Positions 17,902-26,579 of a stretch of DNA of 64,000 nucleotides are shown piece by piece (positions within the stretch are counted from its first letter, which is position 1; each line of letters starts with the position of its first letter). Made by a program: the position numbers and the translations under genes. The stretch spans positions 20,171 through 84,170 of the forward strand of contig JAFYIE010000051.1 in assembly GCA_017538795.1 (NCBI GenBank), read 5' to 3'. This DNA is from Bacteroidales bacterium. GTDB taxonomy: Bacteria; Bacteroidota; Bacteroidia; Bacteroidales; F082. The notes below the pieces were generated by a model, which was given only the letters and a program-made list of their open reading frames with translations, was not told the DNA's origin and made no database searches.

Positions 17902-19221
17902 ATGGAAGAAGAAAGACAGAGAAAGCGCGACCGTATCATCAAAGGATTTTCTAAGCTTCTGAAAGAGGACAAACTGAAGGCCGTTTCGGAATATATCGAG
18001 AATCCGGGGGAATTTATTGCTCTTTTGAAAGGCTTTTGGTATTCCGACAGCGAGAAACAGAAGCAGTTCGACGAATTTAGCGAGAACACCATCTCCAATT
18101 TCCACATTCCTTATGGCGTTTCGCCTAATGTGGTGATCAACGGCAAGATTTACATGGTGCCGATGGTCATTGAGGAAAGCAGTGTTGTCGCGGCGGCGTC
18201 CGCCGCTGCGAAATTCTGGGGCGACCGAGGCGGATTCCACGCCGAAGTAGTTGACGTTCAGAAGGTTGGACAGCTACATTTCTGCTATAAAGGCGACAAA
18301 GAGACACTCAAAAAACTCATGCTTGAGATTGAGGTCGAGTTGCGCAATTCAACGAAAGATATCACTGCCAAGATGGAGAAACGTGGCGGCGGAATCCTTG
18401 ATATTCAATTAGTTGACTTTACAGAGAAGTTGCCAGATTATTATCAGTTGCGCGTGACTTTCAACACCTGCGACTCGATGGGTGCCAACTTCATCAACTC
18501 GTGTCTTGAGACGTTCGGCCACACCTTGCAAGATTATTTCCTGCGTCGTGGCGAGAGTGTCGAGATAGTGATGGCAATTTTGTCGAACTACACCCCGAAT
18601 TGCCGTGTGAAAGTGTGGGTTGAATGCCCCGTCTACGACCTCGATGGCATCGACGAGCACCTTGACGGACAAGGATTTGCTGAGAAATTCAAGAAAGCGG
18701 TAGACATCGCGCACATCGACGAATATCGTGCGACAACACATAATAAAGGTATATATAACGGCATCGACGCTGTGGTCATCGCCACCGGCAACGACTTCCG
18801 TGCAACGGAGGCGGCAGGTCACGCTTATGCCTCACGCAACGGACATTACGAATCGCTGAGTTCGTGCGAAATCAAAGACGGAATGTTCAAGTTCTGGCTC
18901 GAAGTCCCGATTGCGCTCGGCACCATCGGCGGTTTGACGAGCCTCCACCCTCTTGCCAAGGAATCTCTGGAGTTGTTGGGACATCCTTCGGCACCTGAGC
19001 TGATGGCGATAGCCGCCACCATGGGACTTGCAAACAACTACGCCGCTGTTAAATCATTGACAACCAAAGGAATACAACAGGGTCACATGAAAATGCACCT
19101 TGCCAATATCTTGAACCAGCTTGGCGCCACCGACGAACAAAAAGCAGCGGCGCTAATATATTTTAAAGATAAAACCGTGACATACGCTGGCGTTGAAGAA
19201 TTTTTGAAAAACAACAAATAA
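17902..19221 (+). CDS. Hydroxymethylglutaryl-CoA reductase (class II type)
   Basis: This 439-residue cytoplasmic enzyme reduces HMG-CoA to mevalonate (or runs in reverse). Family landmarks are the substrate/catalytic Glu in MVPMVIEESSVVAAASAAAKF (Glu91/92; read as two overlapping motifs), the nucleotide-binding stretch DAVVIATGNDFRATEAAGHA with the catalytic Asp region, LEVPIALGTIGG, and the catalytic His in QGHMKMHLANIL (about 394). The absence of a membrane domain and the length fit class II bacterial enzymes, often NADH-dependent. I use the ATG at 17902; an upstream TTG in frame falls inside the promoter box. A GHMP kinase follows after 15 bases, forming half of a mevalonate pathway split over two loci in this window. 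Confidence 0.93.
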   Translation: MEEERQRKRDRIIKGFSKLLKEDKLKAVSEYIENPGEFIALLKGFWYSDSEKQKQFDEFSENTISNFHIPYGVSPNVVINGKIYMVPMVIEESSVVAAASAAAKFWGDRGGFHAEVVDVQKVGQLHFCYKGDKETLKKLMLEIEVELRNSTKDITAKMEKRGGGILDIQLVDFTEKLPDYYQLRVTFNTCDSMGANFINSCLETFGHTLQDYFLRRGESVEIVMAILSNYTPNCRVKVWVECPVYDLDGIDEHLDGQGFAEKFKKAVDIAHIDEYRATTHNKGIYNGIDAVVIATGNDFRATEAAGHAYASRNGHYESLSSCEIKDGMFKFWLEVPIALGTIGGLTSLHPLAKESLELLGHPSAPELMAIAATMGLANNYAAVKSLTTKGIQQGHMKMHLANILNQLGATDEQKAAALIYFKDKTVTYAGVEEFLKNNK

Positions 19222-19224
19222 ACC

Positions 19225-19241
19225 GTCATTTCGGTAATGAC
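19225..19241 (+). repeat. Small hairpin over the kinase start codon, possible B-family relic
   Basis: GTCATT (19225-19230) pairs with AATGAC (19236-19241) around a 5-base loop. The ATG of the GYDIA kinase (19237-19239) is part of the right arm. The sequence GTCATTTCG equals the outer end of the B elements, but the rest is missing. Confidence 0.4.
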
Positions 19242-20157
19242 AAAATATCACAGCAACGGCAAATTCCTTCTTTCAGGCGAATACCTTGTTCTTCAAGGCG
19301 CTCGCGCTTTGGCGTTGCCGTTGAATCTGGGGCAGTCGCTGGAAGTCACGACCATCAACGACCGCAACGGGATGATTCATTGGGACGCCTACACCCCGAA
19401 AGGCTTCTGGTTCGCCTCAATCTTCAGCAAGCACGATTTCACCGTTCACGCCTCCGACGACATGGATAAGGCTGACAATTTGAGCAAGATTTTCAAGGCG
19501 ATCAAGTCACTGAATCCCAATATATTACAAGACACAAACGATTACTTTTTCACCACACGTTTGGAATTCGACAAAGACTGGGGATTGGGCAGCAGCTCAA
19601 CTTTGATTTCGTTGCTCGCACAATGGGCTGATGTGAATCCATACGAGCTTTTGAAGATGACAATGGGCGGCTCGGGCTACGACATCGCATGTGCAACCGC
19701 CTCACAACCGATATTTTATCAGCTTAAAAACGGGAAACCAATCGTTGAAAAAGTTGTTTTTAATCCTGTTTTTAAAGATAAGCTGTACTTCGTTTATCAG
19801 GGGCACAAACAGAGTTCAGGAAAAGAAGTGAAATCGTTCAAAGAGCGGGCGCAAAAATGTGACTTCTCCTCGGAGATCTCCGAGATCTCTGAGCTCTCCG
19901 AGAACTTAATTAGAACTGCTTCTTTCAATGATTTTTGCGCCCTCTTGACTCGTCATGAAGAGATCATGAGCCGTTGTTTGGAGCAGCCTTCGTTAAAAAC
20001 TTCTTATCCTGATTTCCAGGGAGTTATCAAATCACTCGGCGCATGGGGCGGTGACTTCTTCTTGGCAGCGACGGAGCTTTCAGAGAATGAAACTGTCAAT
20101 TATTTCAAGCATAAAGGACTAAACACAATTATCAAATACGAGGACATTGTTCTCTAA
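19237..20157 (+). CDS. GYDIA-family GHMP kinase, probable phosphomevalonate kinase
   Basis: This 306-residue protein carries the GHMP-kinase motifs: an N-terminal YHSNGKFLLSGEYLVLQGA, the ATP-binding GLGSSST (116-122), the family-defining GYDIA (147-151), and a C-terminal glycine motif GAWGGDFFLA. I recognise the GYDIA group as a Bacteroidota family that regularly follows HMG-CoA reductase. Since the window also encodes a separate mevalonate kinase and mevalonate diphosphate decarboxylase, the missing step (phosphomevalonate to diphosphomevalonate) is the best guess for this kinase. That is inference from context. The region around residues 210-225 is low-complexity (SSEISEISELSEN) and coincides with a DNA palindrome at 19869-19884. 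Confidence 0.85.
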   Translation: MTKYHSNGKFLLSGEYLVLQGARALALPLNLGQSLEVTTINDRNGMIHWDAYTPKGFWFASIFSKHDFTVHASDDMDKADNLSKIFKAIKSLNPNILQDTNDYFFTTRLEFDKDWGLGSSSTLISLLAQWADVNPYELLKMTMGGSGYDIACATASQPIFYQLKNGKPIVEKVVFNPVFKDKLYFVYQGHKQSSGKEVKSFKERAQKCDFSSEISEISELSENLIRTASFNDFCALLTRHEEIMSRCLEQPSLKTSYPDFQGVIKSLGAWGGDFFLAATELSENETVNYFKHKGLNTIIKYEDIVL

Positions 20158-20408
20158 TTGTTTTCAGACAGAATTAACAAGATTTACCACAAGTTATTAG
20201 TTATCAATTAGAGATCCTTCAACTCTCGCAAAGAGGTGGCAGCTCGACAATGACAACTAATGACGAATTTCTTAAACAATCAACTTTTCAATCTTCAGCT
20301 TTCGAAGAAAGGTGGCAATTTAAAAATAACATTTTTTCTTCAAAAAAATTCGTTTTATCAAATAAATTTTGTATAATTGCAGTTTGAATTTTGACTGAGT
20401 ATTTTTTG
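20158..20408 (+). other. Intergenic region before the ATP synthase genes
   Basis: These 251 AT-rich bases hold no convincing gene. A stretch near 20210-20262 (GAGATCCTTCAACTC ... GACAATGAC) looks like a strongly decayed palindromic repeat, and GGTGGCA occurs twice. A degenerate promoter box (TATAATTG, 20372-20379, one mismatch) is the best candidate for the atp transcript. The start of the previous frame at 20391 is a TTG that I reject in favour of the ATG at 20409. Confidence 0.5.
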
Positions 20409-21503
20409 ATGAAATTTGGAAAATATATCTTAAGCCTTTCATTCTTAATGTGTTTGCTCATCAGTTTGCCGAGTTTTGCAAAAGCTGAGAGCGAACCAAA
20501 AGAGGAATTTAAAGCCGGCGAGGTTATTATCGAGCATGTCCTCGACTCATACGACTGGCATCTTTTCAGTTGGAAAGGCCATCATGTGAGCATTTATCTG
20601 CCGATTATCGTGTTCAACGAAGGCAGATGCTACACTTTTTCATCAAAAGTTTTTCATCACGACGGGAAATATGTCACAGTAAACAAAACCAACTCCGAAG
20701 AACTCGTCTTTGTCATCCCGCACGATGGAAAATACAAAGGTAAGGTGGTGATTCTTAATGCTGATGGCAGTCAGAAACGACCTTTTGACATTTCCATTAC
20801 AAAAAATGTGATGGCGTTGTTTATCTCATGCGCTGTCATTATCGTTTTGTTCCTTTTGGTTGCTAAAGCCTATCGCAAACGTGGCGAGAAAGCCCCAAAA
20901 GGTTTGCAATCGCTGTTCGAGATGCTCATCGTGTACGTGCGCGACGACATCGCGCGCAAAGCTATCAACGAGAAGAGCGTCGACAAGTATCTACCCTACT
21001 TGATCACGGTGTTTTTTTTCATTTTCATTAACAATTTAGTTGGTTTAATCCCGATTTTCCCGTTTGGCGCAAACATCACGGGAAACATAACAGTTACAGC
21101 TGTTTTGGCGATTTTCACCTTCTTAATCACGAACCTTCTCGGAAACAAAGAATATTACAAAGACATCGTCAACACTCCTGGTGTGCCATGGTTTTTGAAG
21201 TTCCCGTTGCCGCTCATGCCAATCATTGAGACGGTGGGGTGCTTCACCAAGCCTTTCGTGCTTGCGATACGTCTGTTCGCCAACATCACGGCGGGACATA
21301 TCGTGGTTTTGGGATTCATCAGCAGTGTTTTCATTGTGGCACAAATCAGTGCGGCCGGCGGAGTGGGAATGTCGATTTTCTCACTGATTTTGGTCATTTT
21401 CGTCGATTGCATCGAGTTGTTGGTGGCGTATGTTCAGGCATATGTTTTCACGTTGCTGTCGGCGTTGTATTTCGGGATGGCAAGCAAGGAACATCATCAT
21501 TAA
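20409..21503 (+). CDS. atpB: F-type ATP synthase subunit a
   Basis: This 364-residue inner-membrane protein provides the proton half-channels of the Fo motor. As in other Bacteroidota, it has a signal-like N-terminus and an exported extension of about 125 residues before the first channel helix. The core is clear: KSVDKYLPYLITVFFFIFINN, LVGLIPIFPFG, and the essential arginine in LAIRLFANITAGH. The tail VAYVQAYVFTLLSALYFGMA closes the last helix. I chose the ATG at 20409 because the signal peptide starts there (MKFGKYILSLSFLMCLLIS). It opens the order a-c-b-delta-alpha-gamma; the beta and epsilon genes (atpD, atpC) are not in this cluster. Confidence 0.95.
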   Translation: MKFGKYILSLSFLMCLLISLPSFAKAESEPKEEFKAGEVIIEHVLDSYDWHLFSWKGHHVSIYLPIIVFNEGRCYTFSSKVFHHDGKYVTVNKTNSEELVFVIPHDGKYKGKVVILNADGSQKRPFDISITKNVMALFISCAVIIVLFLLVAKAYRKRGEKAPKGLQSLFEMLIVYVRDDIARKAINEKSVDKYLPYLITVFFFIFINNLVGLIPIFPFGANITGNITVTAVLAIFTFLITNLLGNKEYYKDIVNTPGVPWFLKFPLPLMPIIETVGCFTKPFVLAIRLFANITAGHIVVLGFISSVFIVAQISAAGGVGMSIFSLILVIFVDCIELLVAYVQAYVFTLLSALYFGMASKEHHH

Positions 21504-21523
21504 TCTTTAAATAAATTAAAGTT

Positions 21524-21793
21524 ATGTCATTATTAGTAATGCTTCAAGAAGTAGCAAAAGCAGCAGTTGATTTGGCACCTCTAGCAAAGTTGGGAGCCGC
21601 ATTAGCTGCAAGTATCGCCGTCATCGGCGCAGCAATGGGTATCAGCAAAATCGGCGCAAGCGCATTGGAATCAATGGCTCGTCAGCCCGAAGCAGCCGGT
21701 AACATTCAGACAAGCATGATTTTGGCAGCCGCTTTCGTGGAAGGTGTGTCACTTTTCGCAGTGGTCGTCTGCTTGCTCGTCGCCGTCGGTTGA
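21524..21793 (+). CDS. atpE: F-type ATP synthase subunit c
   Basis: This 89-residue protein has two membrane helices and forms the rotor ring. Helix 1 has the glycine-alanine pattern (GAALAASIAVIGAAMGISKIG), the loop has ARQPEAAG, and helix 2 has the ion-binding Glu in AAAFVEGVSLFAVV. The residues that mark sodium-binding rings (a Gln in helix 1 and Ser/Thr next to the Glu) are not seen, so proton coupling is likely. A hairpin lies between this gene and atpF. Confidence 0.95.
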   Translation: MSLLVMLQEVAKAAVDLAPLAKLGAALAASIAVIGAAMGISKIGASALESMARQPEAAGNIQTSMILAAAFVEGVSLFAVVVCLLVAVG

Positions 21794-21799
21794 GAAAGT

Positions 21800-21834
21800 A
21801 TCTTAGGTTGTAACGGTTGGTTGCAACCTAAGAT
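21800..21834 (+). promoter_or_regulatory. Intergenic hairpin between atpE and atpF
   Basis: A perfect 11-bp stem (21800-21810 with 21824-21834, ATCTTAGGTTG/CAACCTAAGAT) has a 13-base loop and no clean T-run. It may protect the atpE message end or partly reduce read-through, fitting the need for more c than b subunits. An AT-only repetitive stretch follows up to the atpF start. Confidence 0.6.
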
Positions 21835-21884
21835 TAAATTTTGAATTTTGAATCTTTAAATTTTAAATCTTTGAATTTAGAATT

Positions 21885-22379
21885 ATGGAATTGATAACTC
21901 CTGATTTCGGGTTTTTCTTTTGGATGGTGATAGCCTTCGGCATAGTGTTTTTCTGCCTGGCAAAATTCGCCTTCCCCGTTATTGGCAACGCTTTGAAGAA
22001 ACGCGAGGAGAAAATCACCGAGGCTCTTGAACAGGCCGAGCGCACCCACGAAGAGATGAGAAATCTTCAGGCCAAGAACGAAGAACTTCTCCAGCAGGCT
22101 CGTGAGGAACGTGAAGAGATGCTCGCCGAGGCACGCCAATATCGCGACAAAATCATCGAGGAAGCCAAGACAAAGGCTAAAGATGAAACAAACCGCTTAG
22201 TGGAGTCGGCAAAAGAGACCATCGAAAACGAGCGCAAAGCGGCGATGACCGACATAAAGAACGAAATCGCCAACATCTCGATAAAAGTCGCCGAGAAGAT
22301 TCTGGAAAAAGAACTCTCGACCGACGAAGCACAGCTGAATTATATTAACGAAATTATCAAAGAAACTGATAATCAATAA
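21885..22379 (+). CDS. atpF: F-type ATP synthase subunit b
   Basis: This 164-residue protein has one N-terminal membrane helix (about 8-30, FGFFFWMVIAFGIVFFCLA) followed by a long charged coiled coil (KKREEKITEALEQAERTHEE and onward). That is the peripheral stalk that joins Fo to F1. The next gene, for delta, starts 6 bases downstream. Confidence 0.94.
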   Translation: MELITPDFGFFFWMVIAFGIVFFCLAKFAFPVIGNALKKREEKITEALEQAERTHEEMRNLQAKNEELLQQAREEREEMLAEARQYRDKIIEEAKTKAKDETNRLVESAKETIENERKAAMTDIKNEIANISIKVAEKILEKELSTDEAQLNYINEIIKETDNQ

Positions 22380-22385
22380 GATAGT

Positions 22386-22943
22386 ATGAAAAACATTCTT
22401 TTGATACGCCGCTACGCCAAGGCATTCCTCGACTACGCCATCAAAAACAACATGGCGGATAAGGGACTTGCCGACCTCGAGCTCATCACGAAGACGCTCC
22501 AGGGGCACCGCGAGCTGCGTAACATACTGTCTCAGCCGTTTTTGCCGAAAGCCAAAAAAGAAGCCATTGTCAACAGGATTTTTGGAGATAAAATCTCTGA
22601 TAACACATTGAAATTCATCACGTTAATGCTCGACAAGAATCGTCAGGACATCCTCCCGAACATTCTCGTCATTTATCGTGATCTTTATAACGAATACAAA
22701 GGTATCGCCGAGGTAACGATCACCACGGCGGTGAAAATCGATGAGCCGACACAGCAGAAACTTCTCTGTTTTGTTAAAGACAAAATATCGGGTAACATTG
22801 TGATCATCAATAATATAGATAAAAATATCATCGGAGGTTTCATCATAAATTATTTGGATTATCAGTACGACAGAAGCGTGCGAAATGAGCTGAAGAGCCT
22901 GCAGGCGCTGTTCAATGATAATCTTTATGTTAAAGGATATTAA
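22386..22943 (+). CDS. atpH: F-type ATP synthase subunit delta
   Basis: This 185-residue protein should cap F1 and bind the b stalk. It has the OSCP/delta pattern: [16 protein letters not shown] at the start, [20 protein letters not shown] (20 residues), [20 protein letters not shown], and the C-terminal [19 protein letters not shown]. Its position between atpF and atpA supports the call. Confidence 0.92.
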   Translation: MKNILLIRRYAKAFLDYAIKNNMADKGLADLELITKTLQGHRELRNILSQPFLPKAKKEAIVNRIFGDKISDNTLKFITLMLDKNRQDILPNILVIYRDLYNEYKGIAEVTITTAVKIDEPTQQKLLCFVKDKISGNIVIINNIDKNIIGGFIINYLDYQYDRSVRNELKSLQALFNDNLYVKGY

Positions 22944-22954
22944 AAATTTCAGAT

Positions 22955-24544
22955 ATGGGAACAATAAAACCCGCTGAGGTATCAGCAATTTTGCTTGATG
23001 AGTTGACGAACTTTGAGAACGATGCGTCGCTTGATGTGAAAGGCACTGTGCTCAACGTCGGTGACGGCGTGGCGCGTATCTATGGCATGAGAGACGCTGA
23101 GGCGGGCGAGCTGGTGGAGTTCGAGAAAAACGGCGCCATGGGCATCGTTTTGAACCTCGAGGAAGACAACGTCGGCGTAGTGCTTCTCAGCGAAGCCGGA
23201 AACATCAACGAGGGCGACACTGTTGTTTGCACACACCGCATCGCTTCAATCAAGGTGGGCGAAGGATTGCTCGGGCGTGTCATCAACACCCTCGGACAGC
23301 CTATCGACGGCAAGGGCGAGATCAAAGGCGAGACCATCGACATGCCGTTGGAACGCAAAGCTCCAGGCGTCATCTTTCGCAAGCCTGTTGACGAGCCGTT
23401 GCAGACAGGTATCAAAGCCATCGACGCTATGATTCCTATCGGACGTGGACAGCGTGAGCTCATCATCGGCGACCGTCAGACGGGAAAGACAGCAATTGCT
23501 ATCGATACCATCATCAATCAGAAAGAGTTTTACGACAAGGGCGAGCCAGTCTATTGCATCTACGTGGCAATCGGACAGAAAGGCTCAACCGTCGCCAACA
23601 TAGTGCAGAGTCTCGAAGACCATGGCGCGCTTCCATACACAATAGTAGTTGCCGCCACCGCTTCTGACGCTGCCGCAATGCAGTATTACGCACCGTTTGC
23701 CGGCGCAGCTATTGGAGAGTATTTCCGTGACACGGGACGCGCGGCTCTCATCATCTACGATGACCTGTCGAAACAAGCCGTGGCTTACCGCGAGGTGTCG
23801 TTGCTGCTCCGCCGCCCACCAGGACGTGAGGCGTATCCGGGCGATGTGTTCTACCTGCATTCAAGGCTGCTGGAACGCGCTGCGAAGATTATCAACAACG
23901 ACGAGATTGCCGCGAAGATGAACGACCTTCCGGAAAGTCTGAAAGGCAAAGTGAAAGGCGGCGGATCGTTGACGGCACTTCCGATCATCGAGACGCAGGC
24001 AGGCGACGTGTCGGCATATATCCCGACCAACGTCATCTCCATCACCGACGGACAGATCTTCCTTGAGACCAACCTCTTCAACGCAGGTATCCGTCCCGCC
24101 ATCAACGTGGGTATCTCGGTGTCGCGTGTCGGCGGTAAGGCTCAGATAAAATCCATGAAGAAGGTGGCTGGAACATTGAAGCTCGACCAGGCGCAGTTCC
24201 GTGAGCTCGAAGCGTTCTCGAAGTTCGGCTCCGACCTCGACGCTGCAACACAGGCAGTGCTCGACAAAGGCCGTCGTAACGTGCAGATCCTTATACAGCC
24301 ACAGTCGTCACCATTGCGCGTAGAAGAAGAGGTGGCTATCATCTACTGCGGCGTAAACAACCTTCTGAGAAAGATACAACCAAGTCAGGTGGCGGAGTTC
24401 CAAAAACGCTATCTCGACTTGCTCAACAGCACCCAAAAGGCGACCATGGACGCTCTGCGCTCGGGCAACTACGGCGACAACGAACGCGCCGTTTTGAACA
24501 AAGCCGCTGAGGACATCATCAACAGAATGACTAAGAAAGACTGA
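22955..24544 (+). CDS. atpA: F-type ATP synthase subunit alpha
   Basis: This 529-residue protein is the nucleotide-binding, non-catalytic F1 subunit. The P-loop GDRQTGKT is at about 171-178, preceded by [16 protein letters not shown]. Other landmarks are [13 protein letters not shown], the arginine-finger region [18 protein letters not shown] (18 residues), and [17 protein letters not shown] with the catalytic-site Arg. The length is normal, and gamma follows after 5 bases. Confidence 0.97.
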   Translation: MGTIKPAEVSAILLDELTNFENDASLDVKGTVLNVGDGVARIYGMRDAEAGELVEFEKNGAMGIVLNLEEDNVGVVLLSEAGNINEGDTVVCTHRIASIKVGEGLLGRVINTLGQPIDGKGEIKGETIDMPLERKAPGVIFRKPVDEPLQTGIKAIDAMIPIGRGQRELIIGDRQTGKTAIAIDTIINQKEFYDKGEPVYCIYVAIGQKGSTVANIVQSLEDHGALPYTIVVAATASDAAAMQYYAPFAGAAIGEYFRDTGRAALIIYDDLSKQAVAYREVSLLLRRPPGREAYPGDVFYLHSRLLERAAKIINNDEIAAKMNDLPESLKGKVKGGGSLTALPIIETQAGDVSAYIPTNVISITDGQIFLETNLFNAGIRPAINVGISVSRVGGKAQIKSMKKVAGTLKLDQAQFRELEAFSKFGSDLDAATQAVLDKGRRNVQILIQPQSSPLRVEEEVAIIYCGVNNLLRKIQPSQVAEFQKRYLDLLNSTQKATMDALRSGNYGDNERAVLNKAAEDIINRMTKKD

Positions 24545-24549
24545 CAATC

Positions 24550-25452
24550 ATGGCAAATCTCAAGGAAGTTAGGACACGAATCAACTCGGTGAACTCGACG
24601 ATGCAGATCACTTCAGCGATGAAGATGGTATCGGCGTCGAAGCTCCGTAAGTCGCAGAGCACCATTGTGACATTGCGCCCTTACGCTTCCAAACTTCAGG
24701 AGATAATGCAGGATTTATCGTCAGCGATGAAGACGTCGGCGGAAGGCGTTTATGCCAAGATTCACAAGGAAAACGTCGAAGATGAGAGGATTCTGCTCAT
24801 CCCTGTCGCTTCCAACAAAGGACTTTGCGGCGTGTTTAACGTCAGCGTTTTACGCGAAACGCTAAACGCATTGAAGGAAGACTATAAAGTCCAATTTGAA
24901 AAAGGCAATGTCGACATTCTTTGTATCAGCAAAAAAATTGAAGAAACGCTTATTTTCAGGAAATATCGCGTAATTGGCAACGAAAACGAACTCCTCGACA
25001 AGCTTTCTTACGAAAACACGCTGCCATTTGCCGAAAAGCTGATGAGCGACTTCGTGGAAGAGAAATACGACCGTATTGTGTTCATTTACAATCAGTTCAA
25101 GAACGCCGGATCACAGATTTTGAAGCGAGAACAGTTTCTCCCTATCGTGACCGACAACACAAATAATGACGACGACCCTCGCTTTGCCGAATTTGAGACA
25201 GAATATATCTTCCAACCTTCAAAGGATGAGATTGTTAACACCTTGATTCCCAAGTCATTAAAGCTACAAGTTTACAAAATTTTGCTCGATAGCTTCGCTT
25301 CGGAACACGGTGCGAGGATGGTATCAATGACAAAGGCAACCGACAACGCCGCCGAGCTGTTGAAAGAGCTCAATTTATCGTACAACAAAGCACGCCAAAG
25401 CGCAATCACAAACGAGATTATCGAGATTGTCGGCGGCGCCAATGCGCTATAA
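24550..25452 (+). CDS. atpG: F-type ATP synthase subunit gamma
   Basis: This 300-residue central-shaft protein has the expected N-terminal helix (RINSVNSTMQITSAMKMVSA), the middle SNKGLCGVFN, and the C-terminal helix SEHGARMVSMTKATDNA ... LNLSYNKARQSAITNEI. It ends the atp gene set of this locus. A glycosyltransferase gene starts only 5 bases later and is probably on the same transcript. Confidence 0.95.
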   Translation: MANLKEVRTRINSVNSTMQITSAMKMVSASKLRKSQSTIVTLRPYASKLQEIMQDLSSAMKTSAEGVYAKIHKENVEDERILLIPVASNKGLCGVFNVSVLRETLNALKEDYKVQFEKGNVDILCISKKIEETLIFRKYRVIGNENELLDKLSYENTLPFAEKLMSDFVEEKYDRIVFIYNQFKNAGSQILKREQFLPIVTDNTNNDDDPRFAEFETEYIFQPSKDEIVNTLIPKSLKLQVYKILLDSFASEHGARMVSMTKATDNAAELLKELNLSYNKARQSAITNEIIEIVGGANAL

Positions 25453-25457
25453 TAATC

Positions 25458-26579
25458 ATGGTTTGTCACCTCACGCTTCTTCATAAACTCGACGACGCAA
25501 GAGTTTTTTACAAAGAATGCCGAAGCCTTGCTAAAAATGGTTTCAACGTGACTTTAGTTGGTTTTGAAGATTCTGATTATCAGATAATTAAAGACGGAGT
25601 AAAGATTATTTCCATCAATATCCCGACAAAAAACCGCATCGAGGTAATCAGAAAAAGAGGGGAAGCAGCCTATCGTAAAGCGTTGGAAATCAATGCTGAT
25701 ATTTACCACATTCACGAGCCTGAGCTTTTGTCGGTTGCAAAAAAACTGAAGAGAAAAGGCAAGAAAGTCATTTTCGACAGCCATGAATTTTATGGTTGGC
25801 AGCTTTATTTTGGCGTTCATAAACCCAAGATCATCAATGTGCCGCCAGCGATTATGCGGCTTTACGCGAGATGGTATATGCGCCACGAGGCAAGAATTTG
25901 TCGCATGCTCGACGCTGTGATCGCTGTTTGCACCTTCAAAGGCAAAAATTATTTTGAAAATCGCGCCTCGAGAACCGTTTATATCAGAAACACGCCTGTC
26001 ATAAACAACGAGATAAGTCAACAAGACACAAGTAACTGCAATTCAATAGCTTATATAGGCGGATTAACTTACGAAAGAGGTGTCACACATCTCATTAAAG
26101 CATGTCACAAAGCCAATATGAAGCTCATTTTGGCCGGAAATTTCATTAAAAAAGGCTATAAAGAAGAGTTGATGGCAATGCCTGAGTGGGAATGTGTCGA
26201 TTATCGCGGTTTCCTCGACAGAAAAGGCATGGATGAGGTGATGCGGCAGTCGTGCATCGGCGTGTCGAACATCCTGAATTTAGGGCAATACAACAATATC
26301 GACACCTTCCCCACCAAAGTTCTCGATTACATGATGATGGGACTGCCAGTAATCATTTCCGACACCGATTTTCACAAGAAAATGAACGAAAAATACCATT
26401 TTGGCATCTGCGTCGACCCTTCCGATGTTGACAAGATGGCAGAGGCAATACGTTTTTTGCGTGAAAATCCTGAAAAAGCCAAAGAATTTGGTGAAAATGG
26501 TCGTAAAATGATTGTCGAAGACTGGAACTGGAGCGTCGACGAGCAACGGCTCATCGAGTTATATCGTTCAATAATTTGA
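25458..26579 (+). CDS. Glycosyltransferase, GT4-like
   Basis: This 373-residue GT-B fold protein should transfer a sugar from a nucleotide donor to a lipid or glycan in the cytoplasm. The N-terminal half contains HIHEPELLSVA and a family-typical basic segment (KKVIFDSHEFYGW). The C-terminal half has IAYIGGLTYERGVTHLIKA, KLILAGNF, and the donor-binding TFPTKVLDYMMMGLPVIISD. Donor and acceptor are unknown. It follows atpG by 5 bases, and its last 29 bases overlap the convergent glycosyltransferase gene, so both share the same 3' DNA. Confidence 0.85.
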   Translation: MVCHLTLLHKLDDARVFYKECRSLAKNGFNVTLVGFEDSDYQIIKDGVKIISINIPTKNRIEVIRKRGEAAYRKALEINADIYHIHEPELLSVAKKLKRKGKKVIFDSHEFYGWQLYFGVHKPKIINVPPAIMRLYARWYMRHEARICRMLDAVIAVCTFKGKNYFENRASRTVYIRNTPVINNEISQQDTSNCNSIAYIGGLTYERGVTHLIKACHKANMKLILAGNFIKKGYKEELMAMPEWECVDYRGFLDRKGMDEVMRQSCIGVSNILNLGQYNNIDTFPTKVLDYMMMGLPVIISDTDFHKKMNEKYHFGICVDPSDVDKMAEAIRFLRENPEKAKEFGENGRKMIVEDWNWSVDEQRLIELYRSII

